From Talaromyces rugulosus (lineage: Eukaryota; Ascomycota; Eurotiomycetes; Eurotiales; Trichocomaceae): a stretch of DNA of 64,000 nucleotides. The first letter of the stretch is position 1. Each line of letters begins with the position of its first letter. The stretch lies in NCBI RefSeq assembly GCF_013368755.1, contig NC_049562.1:744001-808000 (forward strand), in the 5' to 3' direction. Positions 46,827 through 59,441 of the stretch are shown piece after piece. The notes under the pieces are model-generated. The model ran no database searches. It was not told the DNA's origin and was given only the letters and a program-made list of their open reading frames with translations. A program made the translations under genes and the position numbers.

Positions 46827-49072
46827 ATGTCGGAATTCCCCGTCGGAGAATTCCTCTTCAAGCGTATCCAGGAGCTGGGTATAGAGACCATTTTCGGTGT
46901 CCCTGGTGGTTTGTCTTCTCATCCAACACAACTATCTTGATTGCAAACTCTGATCGTGAACTTGCTAGATTATGAATTGGCTCTTCTGGATCTTGTTGAG
47001 CCTGCCGGTCTTAAGTGGACTGGCACCCCGAACGAGCTGGTTGGTGCTTACGCTGCAGATGGCTACGCCAGGCAAAAGGGCGCCGGTGCGTTAGTCACTA
47101 CGTTTGGGCCTGGCGAACTAAGCGCTCTCTGTGGCATTGGAGGTGCCAACTGTGAATCTGTGCCCATTGTCCATATCGTGGGCTATCCAACCGAGGCGGC
47201 TCAGAAAAGTGGTAATATTCTGCACCACACATTAGGTGATTTGAAATACGAGTGCGTTTTGCTGTCTTTATTATGCGGCCATTGGCTAACAGTGAACCAG
47301 CCATTATGTCAAGATGTCCTCCGAGCTGTCCTGTGCAACAACAGTACTGCATGACCCGGCGACTGCGGTGGCGGAAATCGACCGAGTCTTGAATGGTATT
47401 TATCCAGTCCCCAGTGATGTGCAAATAGTTGCTGACCATTAGCCCAGCTATGATCTACCACTCAAAGCCAGTGTAGTAAGTCTTATCCGAAGATCAAAAG
47501 CTTAACCCAAAACTAAACCACCCCCGCATAGCATCGGTATTTCAGAAGACGTTGCTTATGCCAAAGTGTCCGTTTCTACTCTGGACAAGAAGCTTGTCCA
47601 CAGCCTGCCCGTTGGGGATCTTGCTGTCGAGACCCGAGCCATTTCCGACATTATCGCGAAACTCGAGGCCTCCAATGGTGCCGTCATTATAGTTGACGGC
47701 GGTGCCAACCGGTCCAGCTGGGCGCCCTTCGTGGACCCTCTGGTTGATGCATTGAAGGTACCCGTTTTTGTTACTTGTTTGGGAAAGGGAGCCGTAGATG
47801 AGTCGTCTCCATACTTTGGTGGCGCATACGGCGGCATAGACTCGTGGCCCAATGTCGTCAAGATGGTTGAGTCTTCCGATTGCATCTTGTGGTTGGGTAG
47901 ACTACCCTCGGACTTCAACACGTACGTTCGCCTGGTAGTGATTACTATTGAAATGCTGCTGATGTCCTTTTTTATTTCTTTCTTGCAGTGGAGCTTTTAC
48001 AGAACATGTCAATCCTTCTACTGTCATTGACTTTCAACGCTTCTCGATTGAGGTAGAACTCCATAAACCATTTCTCTGGCCACCAGTCGATGCTAATTCA
48101 GGCATATAGATTGGCGAGACCAAGTTCGACGCCAAAATCAGCCATGTACGACCATTCATCCGCAAAACCAAACCACTAACTGACAAATACTAGGTCCTGC
48201 CAAAGCTGATCGAAGCAATCAAGGGAAATGCCAGCTTGACATCGCGTCCAACCCGCCCTCTTGTCTCGCAGCCACCACTTCCTCGGAAACCAGCATCGGA
48301 TCTGATCACGCAGGATTGGGTGTGGGAGGTACATTTTTGTTCAATTCCCTTCCCATCTACAATATCTAACGATCTTCTACTAGCGTCTCTCATCATTCCT
48401 CAAACCCGGCGATCTCCTCGTCAGCGAGACTGGAACCGCCCAATTCGGCGTCCTGGGCACCCGTCTCCCTTCTGGCGCTAGCCACTGGACCCAAGCCGTC
48501 TGGGGCAGCATTGGATACGCAACGGGGGCGGCGGTTGGAGCTTCCATTGGCGCCAAAGAGACGGGCAAATTCAAAAGGCTCGTGCTACTGACAGGCGAGG
48601 GTTCGTTGCAGATGACCATTCAGGCATTTTCGCTCTTGAATCGGCATGGCATTGTGCCAATTGTGTAAGCTTTGTAACCTTTAATTGACATTATGTAGAT
48701 TCTAACCATTTGATTTAAGTTTTGTCCTCAACAACGCTGGCTACACCGTCGAACGATACTTTCACGGCTGGGGGGCTATCTACAACGACGTGCCCGACTG
48801 GGACTATGGCAAGATCTTCTCCGGGATGGCACCTAATTCCGGGGCTCGGGGATACAAAATCACCAAGCGTCATGATATGGACGCTCTCCTTGATGACCCT
48901 GAGGTGCAGAATGCCACGTATCCGCAGGTAAGCGTCCTCCAACCCAACTTTATATGCGTTGTAATGTAGGTAACTGATTGGTTAATACCACCAGGTTATC
49001 GACTTTGCCCTGGCCAAGGACGATGCGCCGACTCCGCTCAAATTGGTTTTTAAGGGTAAGAAGCAGGGTTAA
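46827..49072 (+). CDS. Thiamine-diphosphate decarboxylase, pyruvate decarboxylase family
   Basis: Predicted 559-aa enzyme in eleven exons: 46827-46908, 46969-47251, 47301-47395, 47448-47475, 47532-47921, 47989-48052, 48110-48145, 48194-48328, 48384-48664, 48720-48927 and 48995-49072. All introns are GT-AG and the sum is in frame. Active-site marks are intact: GVPGD (Asp28-type), TPNEL with the TPP-activating Glu, HHTLGD (the double-His pair of pyruvate decarboxylases), and [10 protein letters not shown] with the second catalytic Glu. The TPP/Mg motif reads GEG...NN instead of GDG...NN. It would decarboxylate a 2-oxo acid (pyruvate or an aromatic/branched keto acid) to an aldehyde in the cytosol. 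The Asp-to-Glu change and the divergent sequence suggest a paralogue rather than the main glycolytic PDC. Confidence 0.87.
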
Positions 49073-49418
49073 GAATAGCAGTTATTTGAGGCCCAGGTGT
49101 CTGTTGATTAGTTCAAGAGGCAGCCTAGTATACTCTTCTAGGATTTGCGACAGACCAAAAGTTTAACATATATAGGGTAGTGCTTATCAAGATTTCCTAC
49201 TAACAAATACATACATGTAATAACAGTTCCAAGGGCAATTACTACTATTTTTGGCATTATAAAACCCCGGTATTTTACTAGATACTATGGTAATACGGAA
49301 ACGTTGGATGGAATTGAAATGTATGTATATAGATTCTTTGACAGTACTGTCTTGGAATATTGTCTTTATAAAATCCCTAGTGATTATATCTACTTTTATA
49401 AAGAGTACTTATGTGGTT
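49073..49418. other. Spacer between decarboxylase and NLR pseudogene
   Basis: AT-rich 3' region of both loci. No gene seen. Confidence 0.6.
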
Positions 49419-52400
49419 TTAAAGTAGGTGTAAGCTTTTATAGTCACGGTTCCCGCGTAAAAATCCAACTGTAGTCAGTGTGCCATCGCCGCTTTGAGCC
49501 ATCTTCGCCAAGGTATGTAGTCTGTTATTACAGCCTAAGTCTCCTGTGACACACTCGATGCATCCAACCCATTCATCACATTTGCCCCATTTACCCCATT
49601 TACTACTACCTGTACATACCTCGCAGCGGTAAAATGAATCCCCTGGAGAGATATAAAATTTGCAAATTTCACAGCAGTAATGATTGTCAAAGTTGATGTC
49701 GGCAGAGCATTGCACCTCGCTATCGACAGCTTCAATTTCTTTTCCTGATAGAAGCTGGATCATTTCGGGACATTCAATATCATGGACCAAAGATAGAGGA
49801 CTTCGTCTTGCGCATGTCATCACATGCGGATCCGCATTCCCTTTTTCGAGTAAAGCTCTCACAACGTCGTAATTTCTCCACAAGACTGCGCGAAATAAGG
49901 CAGTCCGGCCAAGTCGATCAGTGTGGTTAGCACAAGCGCCATGCTGTAATAAAAGTTCTATTATATCAGCCCATCCACGCTCTGCTGCTAGAAACAACGC
50001 GGTCCAGCTATCTTTAAGTGCTGCGTTAGGGTCCGCCCCATTTTTTAGTAAGACGTGAACGACATTCATATGATGTCCTAAGGCTGCTTGCAGAAGTGGA
50101 ATATAACCCTTGGGTTCTGGTGGAACACCTATTTCCAAAAGAAATTCTACCATGCTGTCGAAGCCTATTGTGGCCATCTGCAAAAGAAGACCAGGACCTT
50201 CGTTGAGAACATCCAGCACGGCGCCGTGTTGCAGTAAAGTTTAGCCATCGCCACTTGGTCATTTACAATTGCGCAAAATAAAGGTGAGGCAATATTTGGG
50301 TCGGCATTCCTTGACAGCAGGAGTAGAGCAACTGCCAAATGCCCGCGTTTTGCAGCGCAACACAATGGAGTAGGCTTTTGCATAACACTGGAATTTGGGT
50401 TGACGCCTTTATCCAGTAATATCCTTACCACATCAATATATCCAGTAGATGCTGCATGGAATAACAATGACTCTCCATGGTCCGCGATGAGCCAATTACT
50501 TCGAATCCCCTTATGCATGATAAGCGAAACAATTGAAGGCCTGCCAGACTTCATGGCTTCGCGAAGGCCGATATGACATAAGAAAATATTTGTTCCGCTA
50601 TCCAGGAACACCTCGACAATACCGTGGTATCCTTTTGTTGCGGCTAATGATAATGGACAGACTAGATTGTCAATATCGGTACTTGTGTCGGGCACATATT
50701 TGAAATGGTTTATATCAGCCCCATTTTTCAAAAGAAACTTAACAATATTCTCATGCCCTCCCCTGGCAGCTAGAAACAAGGGTACCTGGGGAGAACCAAA
50801 TGTTTCATCAGCTATGGGCAAATCTATATATGGTTTGATATCATTGATGGGTTCGTTGGGGTTTGCGCCATTTTCTAAAAGAAGCCGAATCATAGCCTCG
50901 TCGCCAGCCTGGAAAGCCCATGACAGGGGACTGTATCCTTCTTGATTTGGGACATGCATATTTAGTCCTTTATTTCTGAAAGCCCTGATTACCTCCCTAT
51001 GGCAGTTCTTAGCAGCGAGGAGGAAGGGAGTTCTTCTATTATTGTCTTGACACATATGGTTGATTCCTCTCTTAAATAAGAAATTAATGACTGTCAAGTG
51101 TCCGTGTGCTGCTGTCTATAGTAATAGGAACTTGTCTTTATATTTTGACACGTCATATCTTAGGGCATGAATGGTGCGCAGAATAATTTCTATTTCTGTA
51201 GAAATAATTTCTGAATATTTCTGTCTATTCTCTATTATTTGGAGAATTGCATCACGCCGATTCTTGGTGGCGAGTAGAATAGGGCTGTGGCTGAAGTCAT
51301 CTCGGCAGTGGAGAAGATTAGGATCTTTTTTGAGTAGTAGTTGAGAAATATTTTCATCCGTCCAGGTAAGGGGATCAAGACGACATAACCCATAGGGAGA
51401 ACTGAGTTTTCTCCTGTGAGTAGGATTGATCCTCTCAAGAGCGTGAAAAAAGGGAGTTCGGCTAAATTTATCTCTGTATTCTAAATTTGCTCCTCTCTCA
51501 ACCAGCAGAGCAGCTAATTCATTGTGTTGGTGCATCACTGCATGTGAAAGTGGGGTCCAGCCACTTTGCGAGTCCCTCTTATTTATATCAGCACCCTCTT
51601 CCAGGAGTATTTTGATGAGCGAGGTAAAGCGATACTTGGCTGCCCAATGCAGTAGCTCTTCTTGTGGGGTTGTGGGATCGGGTCGTACACCTTTGTCGAG
51701 TAGAAACCGGACTATAGGCAAGTGACCCTCCCAGGCTGCCCATGATAAGGCAGTCATGCCATTATACCGATCTTTCTTTTCAACATCTGCTTGGGCATCC
51801 AGCAAAAGTTTCACAGCTTCCATGTGCCCACAGTTGGCAGCATAAAACAGTGGGTTCCAGCCATATTCATCAGCGACATCTGGATCCAAACCTAGTTTGA
51901 GGAATAGATTGATCAGAGATCCACGACCAAGCTCTGCTGCAAGTGATAGCGGAGTCCTCCCGGTGAGGTCTTGGAACTGAGGATTGGCACCGTGGCGGAG
52001 CAAGGTCCTCACGATCGCTTCGTGGCCTTCGCGGACGGCGATAAATAGGGATGTCTTATTCCACAAATCGGTAACATCAGGCTGATGATTCCTTTTCAGG
52101 AGAGCCTCTACTTCAGATTCAAGGCCAAACCAAGCAGCCATATGAAGACCGGCGCTTCGTGTGTTACTGGTTATATCTCGGACTTGGGCACACGTGGCAG
52201 CTTTCTGGTCATTCTCTAACAATTTGAGGCAATAATTTGGCGGACCAAGCGACTGCCTTTTGGCATGGTAGCCCCAATTCCTTGCTGCATAATCGTAAAG
52301 AGGGTAATCTAGAAACCTATTCTCCATAATGTTCTTATCATACCTCCCAAATGCAAAAATGTCATAACAGACATAGGTAAGACACACCTGGCCAATGTTA

Positions 52401-54801
52401 TGGTGCGCATGAGGAAACCAGAAAGTCCATTCCTTTTCGAAATATTCTTGGGCTGTATAATGGACTAATGCAATGATGTGGCTCTGCTCTTTATATGTCA
52501 CTAACCCTGCATAAATTGAGATTATATTTTTAATATCTGGAAGATTTTCCTCGTCAAAGGAACTCTTATTAATCTTAATGGCAAGAGTATGCTAGAGTTC
52601 TGTTAAAGTAAGGGAGCGCTAGGCACAGGAAAGCTAGGATAGTACTCATTTTATAAGGGTTATTTAGTTAGAAATATGATTTTTAATACGCTCCATTACT
52701 CTTTTGTATGTTATTTAATAGATATTTGAATTATTCGATCCAGACTGAATTTTGTTGAGGGCGGTCTTTATTGTTTTGACTGAGTTTTTGTCTTTTAAAG
52801 AGTCCAAGTGCAGCTTTGTAAGAAGGAACCTAGGTATAATAAGTAAGCTAAATTTTCTCTGGTAAGATATTTCTTTTCATAGGTCAACCATACATCCCAC
52901 TAATAGAGTTCCTAATTTCGGAAACAATGAGTTTAGAAAGCTCTGGGTTTCTTTGTATATAGTTGGATAGCTTGTGTATATGTTCTTCTATAAACAACGT
53001 AACATCTGTATTACTGGCTCGGATCTCTACTAAGGAGAAAGGTTTAAATTTTGTGACTATATCAGGAATTAATCTTGATGTTGTAAAAATACTGATATTG
53101 TACTTCTCGTGAAGATCGAGAATATATGAAATCACTTTGTCCTTTGTCCAGTCTATATCTGAGCATTCATCTAATGTATCAATGACCAAATAAACTTGAG
53201 AGTAGAAATTAGCAGTTGTAACTAACAATTTTGTAAGTTGATTATACTGTGGTCTTAAATAATTATATTGGGAACGTCTGTATAGTATGTTTAAATCTGC
53301 TGGGACAAAAGGTGATTTTAGGACTAGCTGTTTCAAAATGCTTTTAAGTATGCTAAATAGGTTCTGCTTGGATTGCTGGCTATAATCGATGTAATACCGA
53401 TATCCTGTTCTATACCAACGGTCTCCTGGAGATGGTTTATAATGATAGATGAAAGTATTGTTTTTCCTGCACCTGGTATGCCGGGACAATAGAGTACTCC
53501 CTTATTCTTTACCCATTCACGAAATTCCGTTGTATCTAGTAGCCACTGTCCGGCTCCCTCTTGACTCTTACTTGAAAGATCGGCTTAGTATTCTGTATAT
53601 TTGGCTGGTAAAATCCATTTAGTGATTTTTTGTCGTTCTTAATCATTACTCCTCTCAATGACCTTTTTAATTCTGGGATTATCAGCTGAAATCAGCCTTT
53701 TCTCTCAATAATTAGTCAATATGCCTTGCTACTACTTGCTTGGATCAATATACTTACTGGTTAACCTGATTGATTGGCATATGAAAAAATAACTGCCTTG
53801 TATAGGTGGCCGCAGCAGCTGCAGCAAAGCTATGTTATTAATTATTTTTGTGTGAGTTACAGTAGTCTGAGATTCCACGGATTATAAGATATGGAAAATT
53901 GCTTAATATACTAGCAGCTTCTATCTTAAAGTATAGAATCCTATACTTTTTTCCTAAATTGTTTTGTTTTACCTTGTCCTTGAGTATCAGTTCACTAGAA
54001 GCGATTGTGCCTCGATGTACAGTAATCCACTGATCTGTATCTTCTTTCAAACCATCTTCATCTCTATCTATTTGTTGACCTGGGTCATATTTTTCTACTT
54101 TATATGACTCCCCTGGTCGAACATGGGTATAGGGTATACTTGGCCGGAAAAAGATAGTCTCTTTTAAAACCTGGGAATTGAAAGTGGTGTAGGCCTTTTT
54201 TAGTGGTGTTGATGTGCTGAATATTTTTTAATAATGGATTGTTGTCTGAGCGCACACACTGGACATTGAGTGCTTGCGTAGCTTGGAGAAGAACTGGAGG
54301 TGGAGGGATCAGAGCACCAATTCTTATAAATTTATTAGTCTTAGCTTTTCTATGGTCGTACTGAATGGTATTGGAGTAAAGCCCTATTGGTTTGCTAATC
54401 ATTATATGTTCTAGTTGAATTATTCCTTCTTTGATTATAATTGGGACACCACCTCTAATGCCAACTAATAGGCCAAAATGGATATTGGGAAAAGTTATTT
54501 GCATCTGTGTTATAACAGTTGCAGCTATAACATTTCTAGCCTGCGTTATACCCGTAATAACAATATTATGTCCAGAAATACTGCCAAGATGATAGACGTT
54601 GTGGTCTGTAGATGGCTGCGGTGGATTTCCATGCACTTCATCCAGCATCTCGAGAGCTGCAATAAGCTCGATCTCTAGTGCACAAACCCATCCTACCGTG
54701 TAGTCATTATGTGTATGTGTTTGCGATTGTGGAGGATCGATTCGTTCGTGTTTTCTTCGTTTGGACTCTCTTTGAGAGAGGTTATCCCTAATTTCACTCA
54801 T
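49419..54801 (-). pseudogene. PNP-NACHT-ankyrin NLR pseudogene with RIP-like damage
   Basis: Minus-strand remains of a large fungal NLR, read from ATG 54801. (1) A PNP_UDP nucleoside-phosphorylase-like domain starts YTVGWVCALEIELIAALEML, with GLLVGIRGGVP, and ends IIRGISDYCNSHKN near 53840. (2) A NACHT domain has GQWLLDTTEFREWV and an intact P-loop GIPGAGKT near 53490-53460, then LVIDTLDECS and IFTTSRL. (3) About twenty ankyrin repeats run from ~52150 to 49700, with a Cys-rich tail (CCEICKFYISPGD...CEVC, ZZ-like). Lesions: frameshifts near 54105, 53395 and 50239, and in-frame stops at 53840-53838, 53837-53835, 53587-53585, 52648-52646, 52636-52634, 52621-52619, 52594-52592 and 51118-51116. 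Many stops fit Gln (CAG/CAA) or Trp (TGG) codons changed by C-to-T or G-to-A. Fungal NLRs of this layout act in non-self recognition and programmed cell death; this copy should be dead. Confidence 0.85.
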
Positions 54802-56115
54802 GAGGGGTTGTCTATAATATGGAAATGTCAGTTATCCAAAACAGTACAACGGGGGTGTAGGGCGAATCACACTATAAAAGTATAGATGAAACTACCGGTA
54901 TCTCGTAGCACCTATGTTCAACTCTCTATAGAGGCCTGATAAGTCTAAGCGTAGGGATGAATAGTCAATCGTTCGAAGATTGGGAAATGGTGTCGAGTCA
55001 GCCTTGCGCTGAAACAGACACCCGCTACTGCCGCACCCTGCTCACATGCTGCACGTTATACCACGAACTAGACATGGATTACTATCTCCCCTTTCCCAAA
55101 TAGTTATGTACTGCGTGGGCACTTATTCGGTGGCTGCACTTGCTATTTTGCGCTCATAAAATTGATAGATATCATTGAATAATTTATGCAACTCTTAATG
55201 ACGATGTCCTTGCACTTTACCTTAATATCGGGCAAACAGGAAATTTTGCATTAGCAGATGCTTCTTCGCTGAATTTCACAGTGTATGGCGAATCAAGCTC
55301 GACATAGACCAGATACAACTGGAATAGTTCCTCGACAACATTTTTGGGTTATTACTGAAGACTTCAAATGTATCAATGATTCTATTCTCTACTTCAGATA
55401 GTAAGCACGTATATCAATTGATCCTACATGAGCAGACATTGAAACTAGTTCAAGTGCCCAAGATACATCTACTCTTCCTACATGAATTTATTCAGCACTC
55501 AAGTATTGTGACTATCTTTGTTCAGGGTATCTTTCCAGCTATGTATGTACCCACAAAGCCACGATGCAGAGTCCTAGTGTCTCGCAGTCAAAACCTGTTT
55601 TTCGTATTTTGCCAGAAAAAGCGTCCAAAAGCGTCAAATCGCTCCCAACCGCTCAAATGCAACATGGCCCATCGTGACAATAAAAAAAGAAAAAGAAAAA
55701 ATACAATAGTTTCAACATGCTGTATGGGCTTTCCATGATCTCGTGATCGTCGACCGTACACATTTCATAAAATTCGTGACCCTCATCATCGCTAGGAATC
55801 AACGCAATGCAAACAGGCATTTCAAAAGTGGTCGTGGATGGTATAAAAAAAGGTAAAAAGAGGACAACCGTATCGAGTCAAGATACTGTTGCGCTCTTAT
55901 CGTCAAAAGCATGAGCAAAAGTTGAGTCGTAAAAATGAAAGTGAATCTTCGACAAGTTGTCGCGCAGCAATCGCTCAAAACATCTCGTCATACCTCTCGT
56001 TTTTCACGTCAACGCCATATCTCTAAAGGCCGTCATAAAAACACAGAAACAAAAAAAAAAGGTAAATAATCCAATTACATGATCATATCGTTGTTCTGAT
56101 ATTCGTCAAGTCATT
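54802..56115. other. Spacer upstream of the NLR pseudogene
   Basis: About 1.3 kb. The right part (55600-56115) is probably the 3' UTR of the minus-strand Zn2Cys6 gene; the left part would be the former NLR promoter. Open frames here (for example 55376-55738) have no recognisable family. Confidence 0.5.
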
Positions 56116-58598
56116 TCAGTTCGCGCGGATAACTAGTCGTGAGAGGAACTTGTTTGACAAGCAGTCAAAGTCGTTGCGGTTGAACTTGGATCCAGATCGG
56201 CCGCGAAGGTAGGAATCTATAAACTTATTAGTGACTTGCTGGTAAACTACTTGGACTGTAGAAACGTACCATGTCGTGTAACATGGTGTCGCACTTCTGT
56301 CATCGTTTGGCACACATCGGGGTTAGAATTGAGCAATTGGTGATGTTTACCAGTTTCCCAGTCGGCAAAAGTGGGAAGCTTCTGCGAGATGGCCTGGAAA
56401 AGACCGACAATGACACCAACGGGTGTGGATTCCATGTCATGGCAAAATTTGTCGACAGCAGCAGCGTCCTATTGGTAGTTAGTAAAAAGGAAAATATGAA
56501 TTAAATACAGGTTGTGACTTACAGGAACCCGGTAGTAGCAGTCAAACTGCATCTCCTCCCAAACAGCAAGTAAAATCGAAGCCAGGATAAAGATAGTAGG
56601 CCAATTCTTGAGCTTATCGCCACTGTACACACTCGAGTAAAGGGCAGAAAGTTCCTCGAGAACGTCCTTTTGGAGCTCACGCCACATGGAAGCCATGGCA
56701 CATTTAATCTGGAAATTGATCATGACTGGTGCCATGGTCTTGCCCGAGAACCGCGAGTTTTCTCCTTGGATCTTACCGGTGAAGCCCTCATCTTCACCAA
56801 TACCCTCAACCATGGTAACGTGAAGGGTTAGGTTGTAAGCGAGAATGAGCTTCAATGCCTTGCGGATGACTGGGAGTTTGGTTCTAAAGTAGTAGCGGAA
56901 CGCAGTCTTCAACATCTCGGTGAGGAAGGGGGTGCCCTCGAAGTAGTCGTCGACGAACTTTTCAAAACTGCCGTTGCCATCGATGTGACGGTCGAGGTAG
57001 TCAGACAACAGGGCAGGCGAGATGCCTTCGATACCAGCAGATAGTTTCATGGTGGAGACCTCAAATTGGCTCATGTCTTGCTCAACAGCCTCGACCCAGT
57101 CCATATTGAAGCATTCTTCATCGCGGACATAGACTTCACGGGCAGTGATCGGCATAATTTGACCGTAGCCATGAGTGACAAACAAAGTTCGCTCCTGCTC
57201 AGAGAACCCTTTGATGTTCCCGACGGAGAAGCCCATTGTGATGTGGCGCTCGTAATCCGCCTTCCAATCCTTCATGAAATACCCGATCTCCTTGATATCA
57301 ATTCGCGTGCAAGGAACTTGCCACAAACGGGCATGTGAAGGCTGGCAGCCAGCACAAGGTTCGCCCTTGTCACACTATTCGACTCGTTAGAGACCGGGGG
57401 GAAATTTTGATGATACTCAGGAAGTACTTACAGTTTTCTTGAGGAACTTGCATCGTAGACAAGCGCGCAGTTTCCGGATTTCACTAGCTTGCTTTCGCTG
57501 GTCTGGCTTGAGAGGGCCCTTGCGCTTTCCAATACGCTTCTCCGTGGTCTCTGGCTTGCCCATCTGTGATTGCTTGCGAACCTTGGTTTCGGCTGTTTTG
57601 GCAGATATTGGGCTCTTGCGAGAGTTTTTCCGGCCAGGGGGGGATGTGGCAGATGAGGAAGAGGAGGATAGCGATTGCGAGCCGGGGGAACGGATTATTG
57701 GTGATGAGGATTTCTTGGTGGGAACTGGGATTGGCCGCGTGATAGCAATGGGGCTAACTGCGGTTGGTGAAACGGAGCCATGAGAGGCATGGTCGAGCGA
57801 GATTCTGCGGTCCGCTGACGGGAGGTACACCGACTCTAAATTGGAGTCAGAGCCGGGGGAATTGATCGGGTGCTGCACATCAACCCAACTACCACTCCAC
57901 GAAGCACGGTTTGGCTCGAAATCAGAATACGACGACTCGGATAAGGTTCGGTCATGTAACGTATGGGTGGGGTTGATAAAGATGCTCTGCTCAGGGTACG
58001 TGTCCAGCTGATGGCGGTGGTCGACAGTGGCCCATCCATTGTCGCTACTCGAGCTAGTCAAGGACCGGACCTCGAGGTAGGTATCTGTGGGAGAACTGCT
58101 CTCAGCGACGGGGTGCGGGGCTCCCGGATACGGCGTCAGATCGTGCAGGTTATTGGGGAAGCTCATGAGCTCCTGGAAGTCCGGGTAGGTGAAGGGCATG
58201 ATATCGACCGGGGCCGACAGACCGAGGTAGGATCCATCTATCAGGCCCCTGGTGTCCAAGGGAGCTTGCGAGACGGGGAGCAAGTCGACGGGCGAAGTCT
58301 GCAACGGGACACCGAAGCTCGAGGAGAATTGAGGCGCGGTCGTTTCGACTTGCGAGTAATGGAGCTGGGCGGGCAGCGGCTGCTGAAAGGAAGTCCATTC
58401 TGGGAGCAAGTGGGCGTCTGGTGGCATGGTCTGGTCATAGGCGTGACCGCTGGTTTGGAGAGGAGGCATCTCACGACCGCCATCGGGTCGCTGGGCGTTC
58501 TGGTCGACGGAGACGGACCAACCTGAGGCCTGGAGGTAGTTTCTCGACTCATAATCGAGGTCTACCAGGCCATCGTTGGCGATGTTGAGGTTGGACAT
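56116..58598 (-). CDS. Zn2Cys6-type transcription factor (RACLRCKFLKK family)
   Basis: Predicted 772-aa protein in four exons: 58598-57432, 57374-56523, 56468-56270 and 56216-56116, all GT-AG and in frame. The first ~370 residues are Ser/Pro/Gln-rich and disordered, with a basic stretch before the cluster. The zinc cluster sits unusually in mid-protein: Cys380, 383, 390, 396, 399 and 411, split by intron 1. The spacing between the last two Cys (11) is longer than usual. It is followed by a conserved region (VPCTRIDIKEIGYFMKDW, TLFVTHGYG) and a helical C-terminal domain. I recognise this as a widely conserved fungal family with a mid-protein cluster but cannot give a role. The ATG 58598 (MSNLNIAND) is used; an upstream extension begins with TTG and is unlikely. 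Confidence 0.83.
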
Positions 58599-59170
58599 GT
58601 TCAATGCCCGGGATAGAACAGTGTTGGAAGAGCAGCAGAGGATCAAGTCGAGGAGCAGCCCTGATGCATCAGGCCATCACAGCAGAGCCTTTTTGGGCGA
58701 CATGGGAATCTCTGGGGGGAACGAGAGGAAAAGGACGAGAAGCGGTGGGGGAGCGAGCGAGGAAAGAGGCGGTGAGCGCCGCGGGTTGGTTGGCTGGCAC
58801 GCTAGGGACCCGGTGGGGCCGACTTTCCCGATCCGGCTAGCGTCTGTGTTATCGCTATCGCCGGCTGGTCGCGCGCCTAGTCCGCTTCCGGCTAGTGCCA
58901 AGTGACCCGTCCACTGCCACTACTGCCACGCCGCGCGCGCGATTGCCTGGCTGGCACTGCGAGCGGGGCTCCCAGCCAGTGAGCGCGCGCGCCGCCCTCG
59001 GCCCGCCTCCCGCTGGGCCTATTCGCGGCCAACCAAACGTCTCATTATTGAGGAGCCCCACTATTACTCTACTTGGGTATAACTTCATACTCCTGCGAGG
59101 TCAGTCTCTGACTCTCTGCTCTGACTCTCTGCTGCTTCGTGGCCGTGCGATCGTCCCTTCCTGATCTATC

Positions 59171-59441
59171 ATGCCAGCGCCGTCGTCACCCGTACATACG
59201 AGCATGCCATCCGCGTCTTGCCACAAGCAGCGCTTGTTGCAACTTGCAACTGCGGTGGCTGGTGTCATCAAGGTCCCAGCACTCCTCACTAAGAACGGAT
59301 CCTGCGCCATCCCAGAAGCGAGGACCCGCCGGTAAGCACCATGCTGATTATCAGAAGATCGCACCGACGCACACAAGCATCCTCAACATTTTCCAATGCA
59401 GCGATCCAGCAGAAGCTCGGGGGATTTCCCGATCCGCATGA
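59171..59441 (+). CDS. Possible small spliced gene (low confidence)
   Basis: ATG at 59171 opens 161 nt ending in a clean donor GTAAGC (59332). An acceptor TGCAG ends at 59401, after which the frame closes with TGA at 59439-59441, giving 66 aa. The intron (70 nt) has the usual size. The product is Ala/Pro/Ser-rich without a recognised motif. It could equally be an upstream open frame or a leader exon of another transcript. Confidence 0.15.

Noticed and set aside
50200..54110. Explaining the NLR interruptions as introns
   Set aside because: Stops occur singly inside well-matching domain sequence, without donor/acceptor pairs around them, and the frame changes are by one base within motifs.
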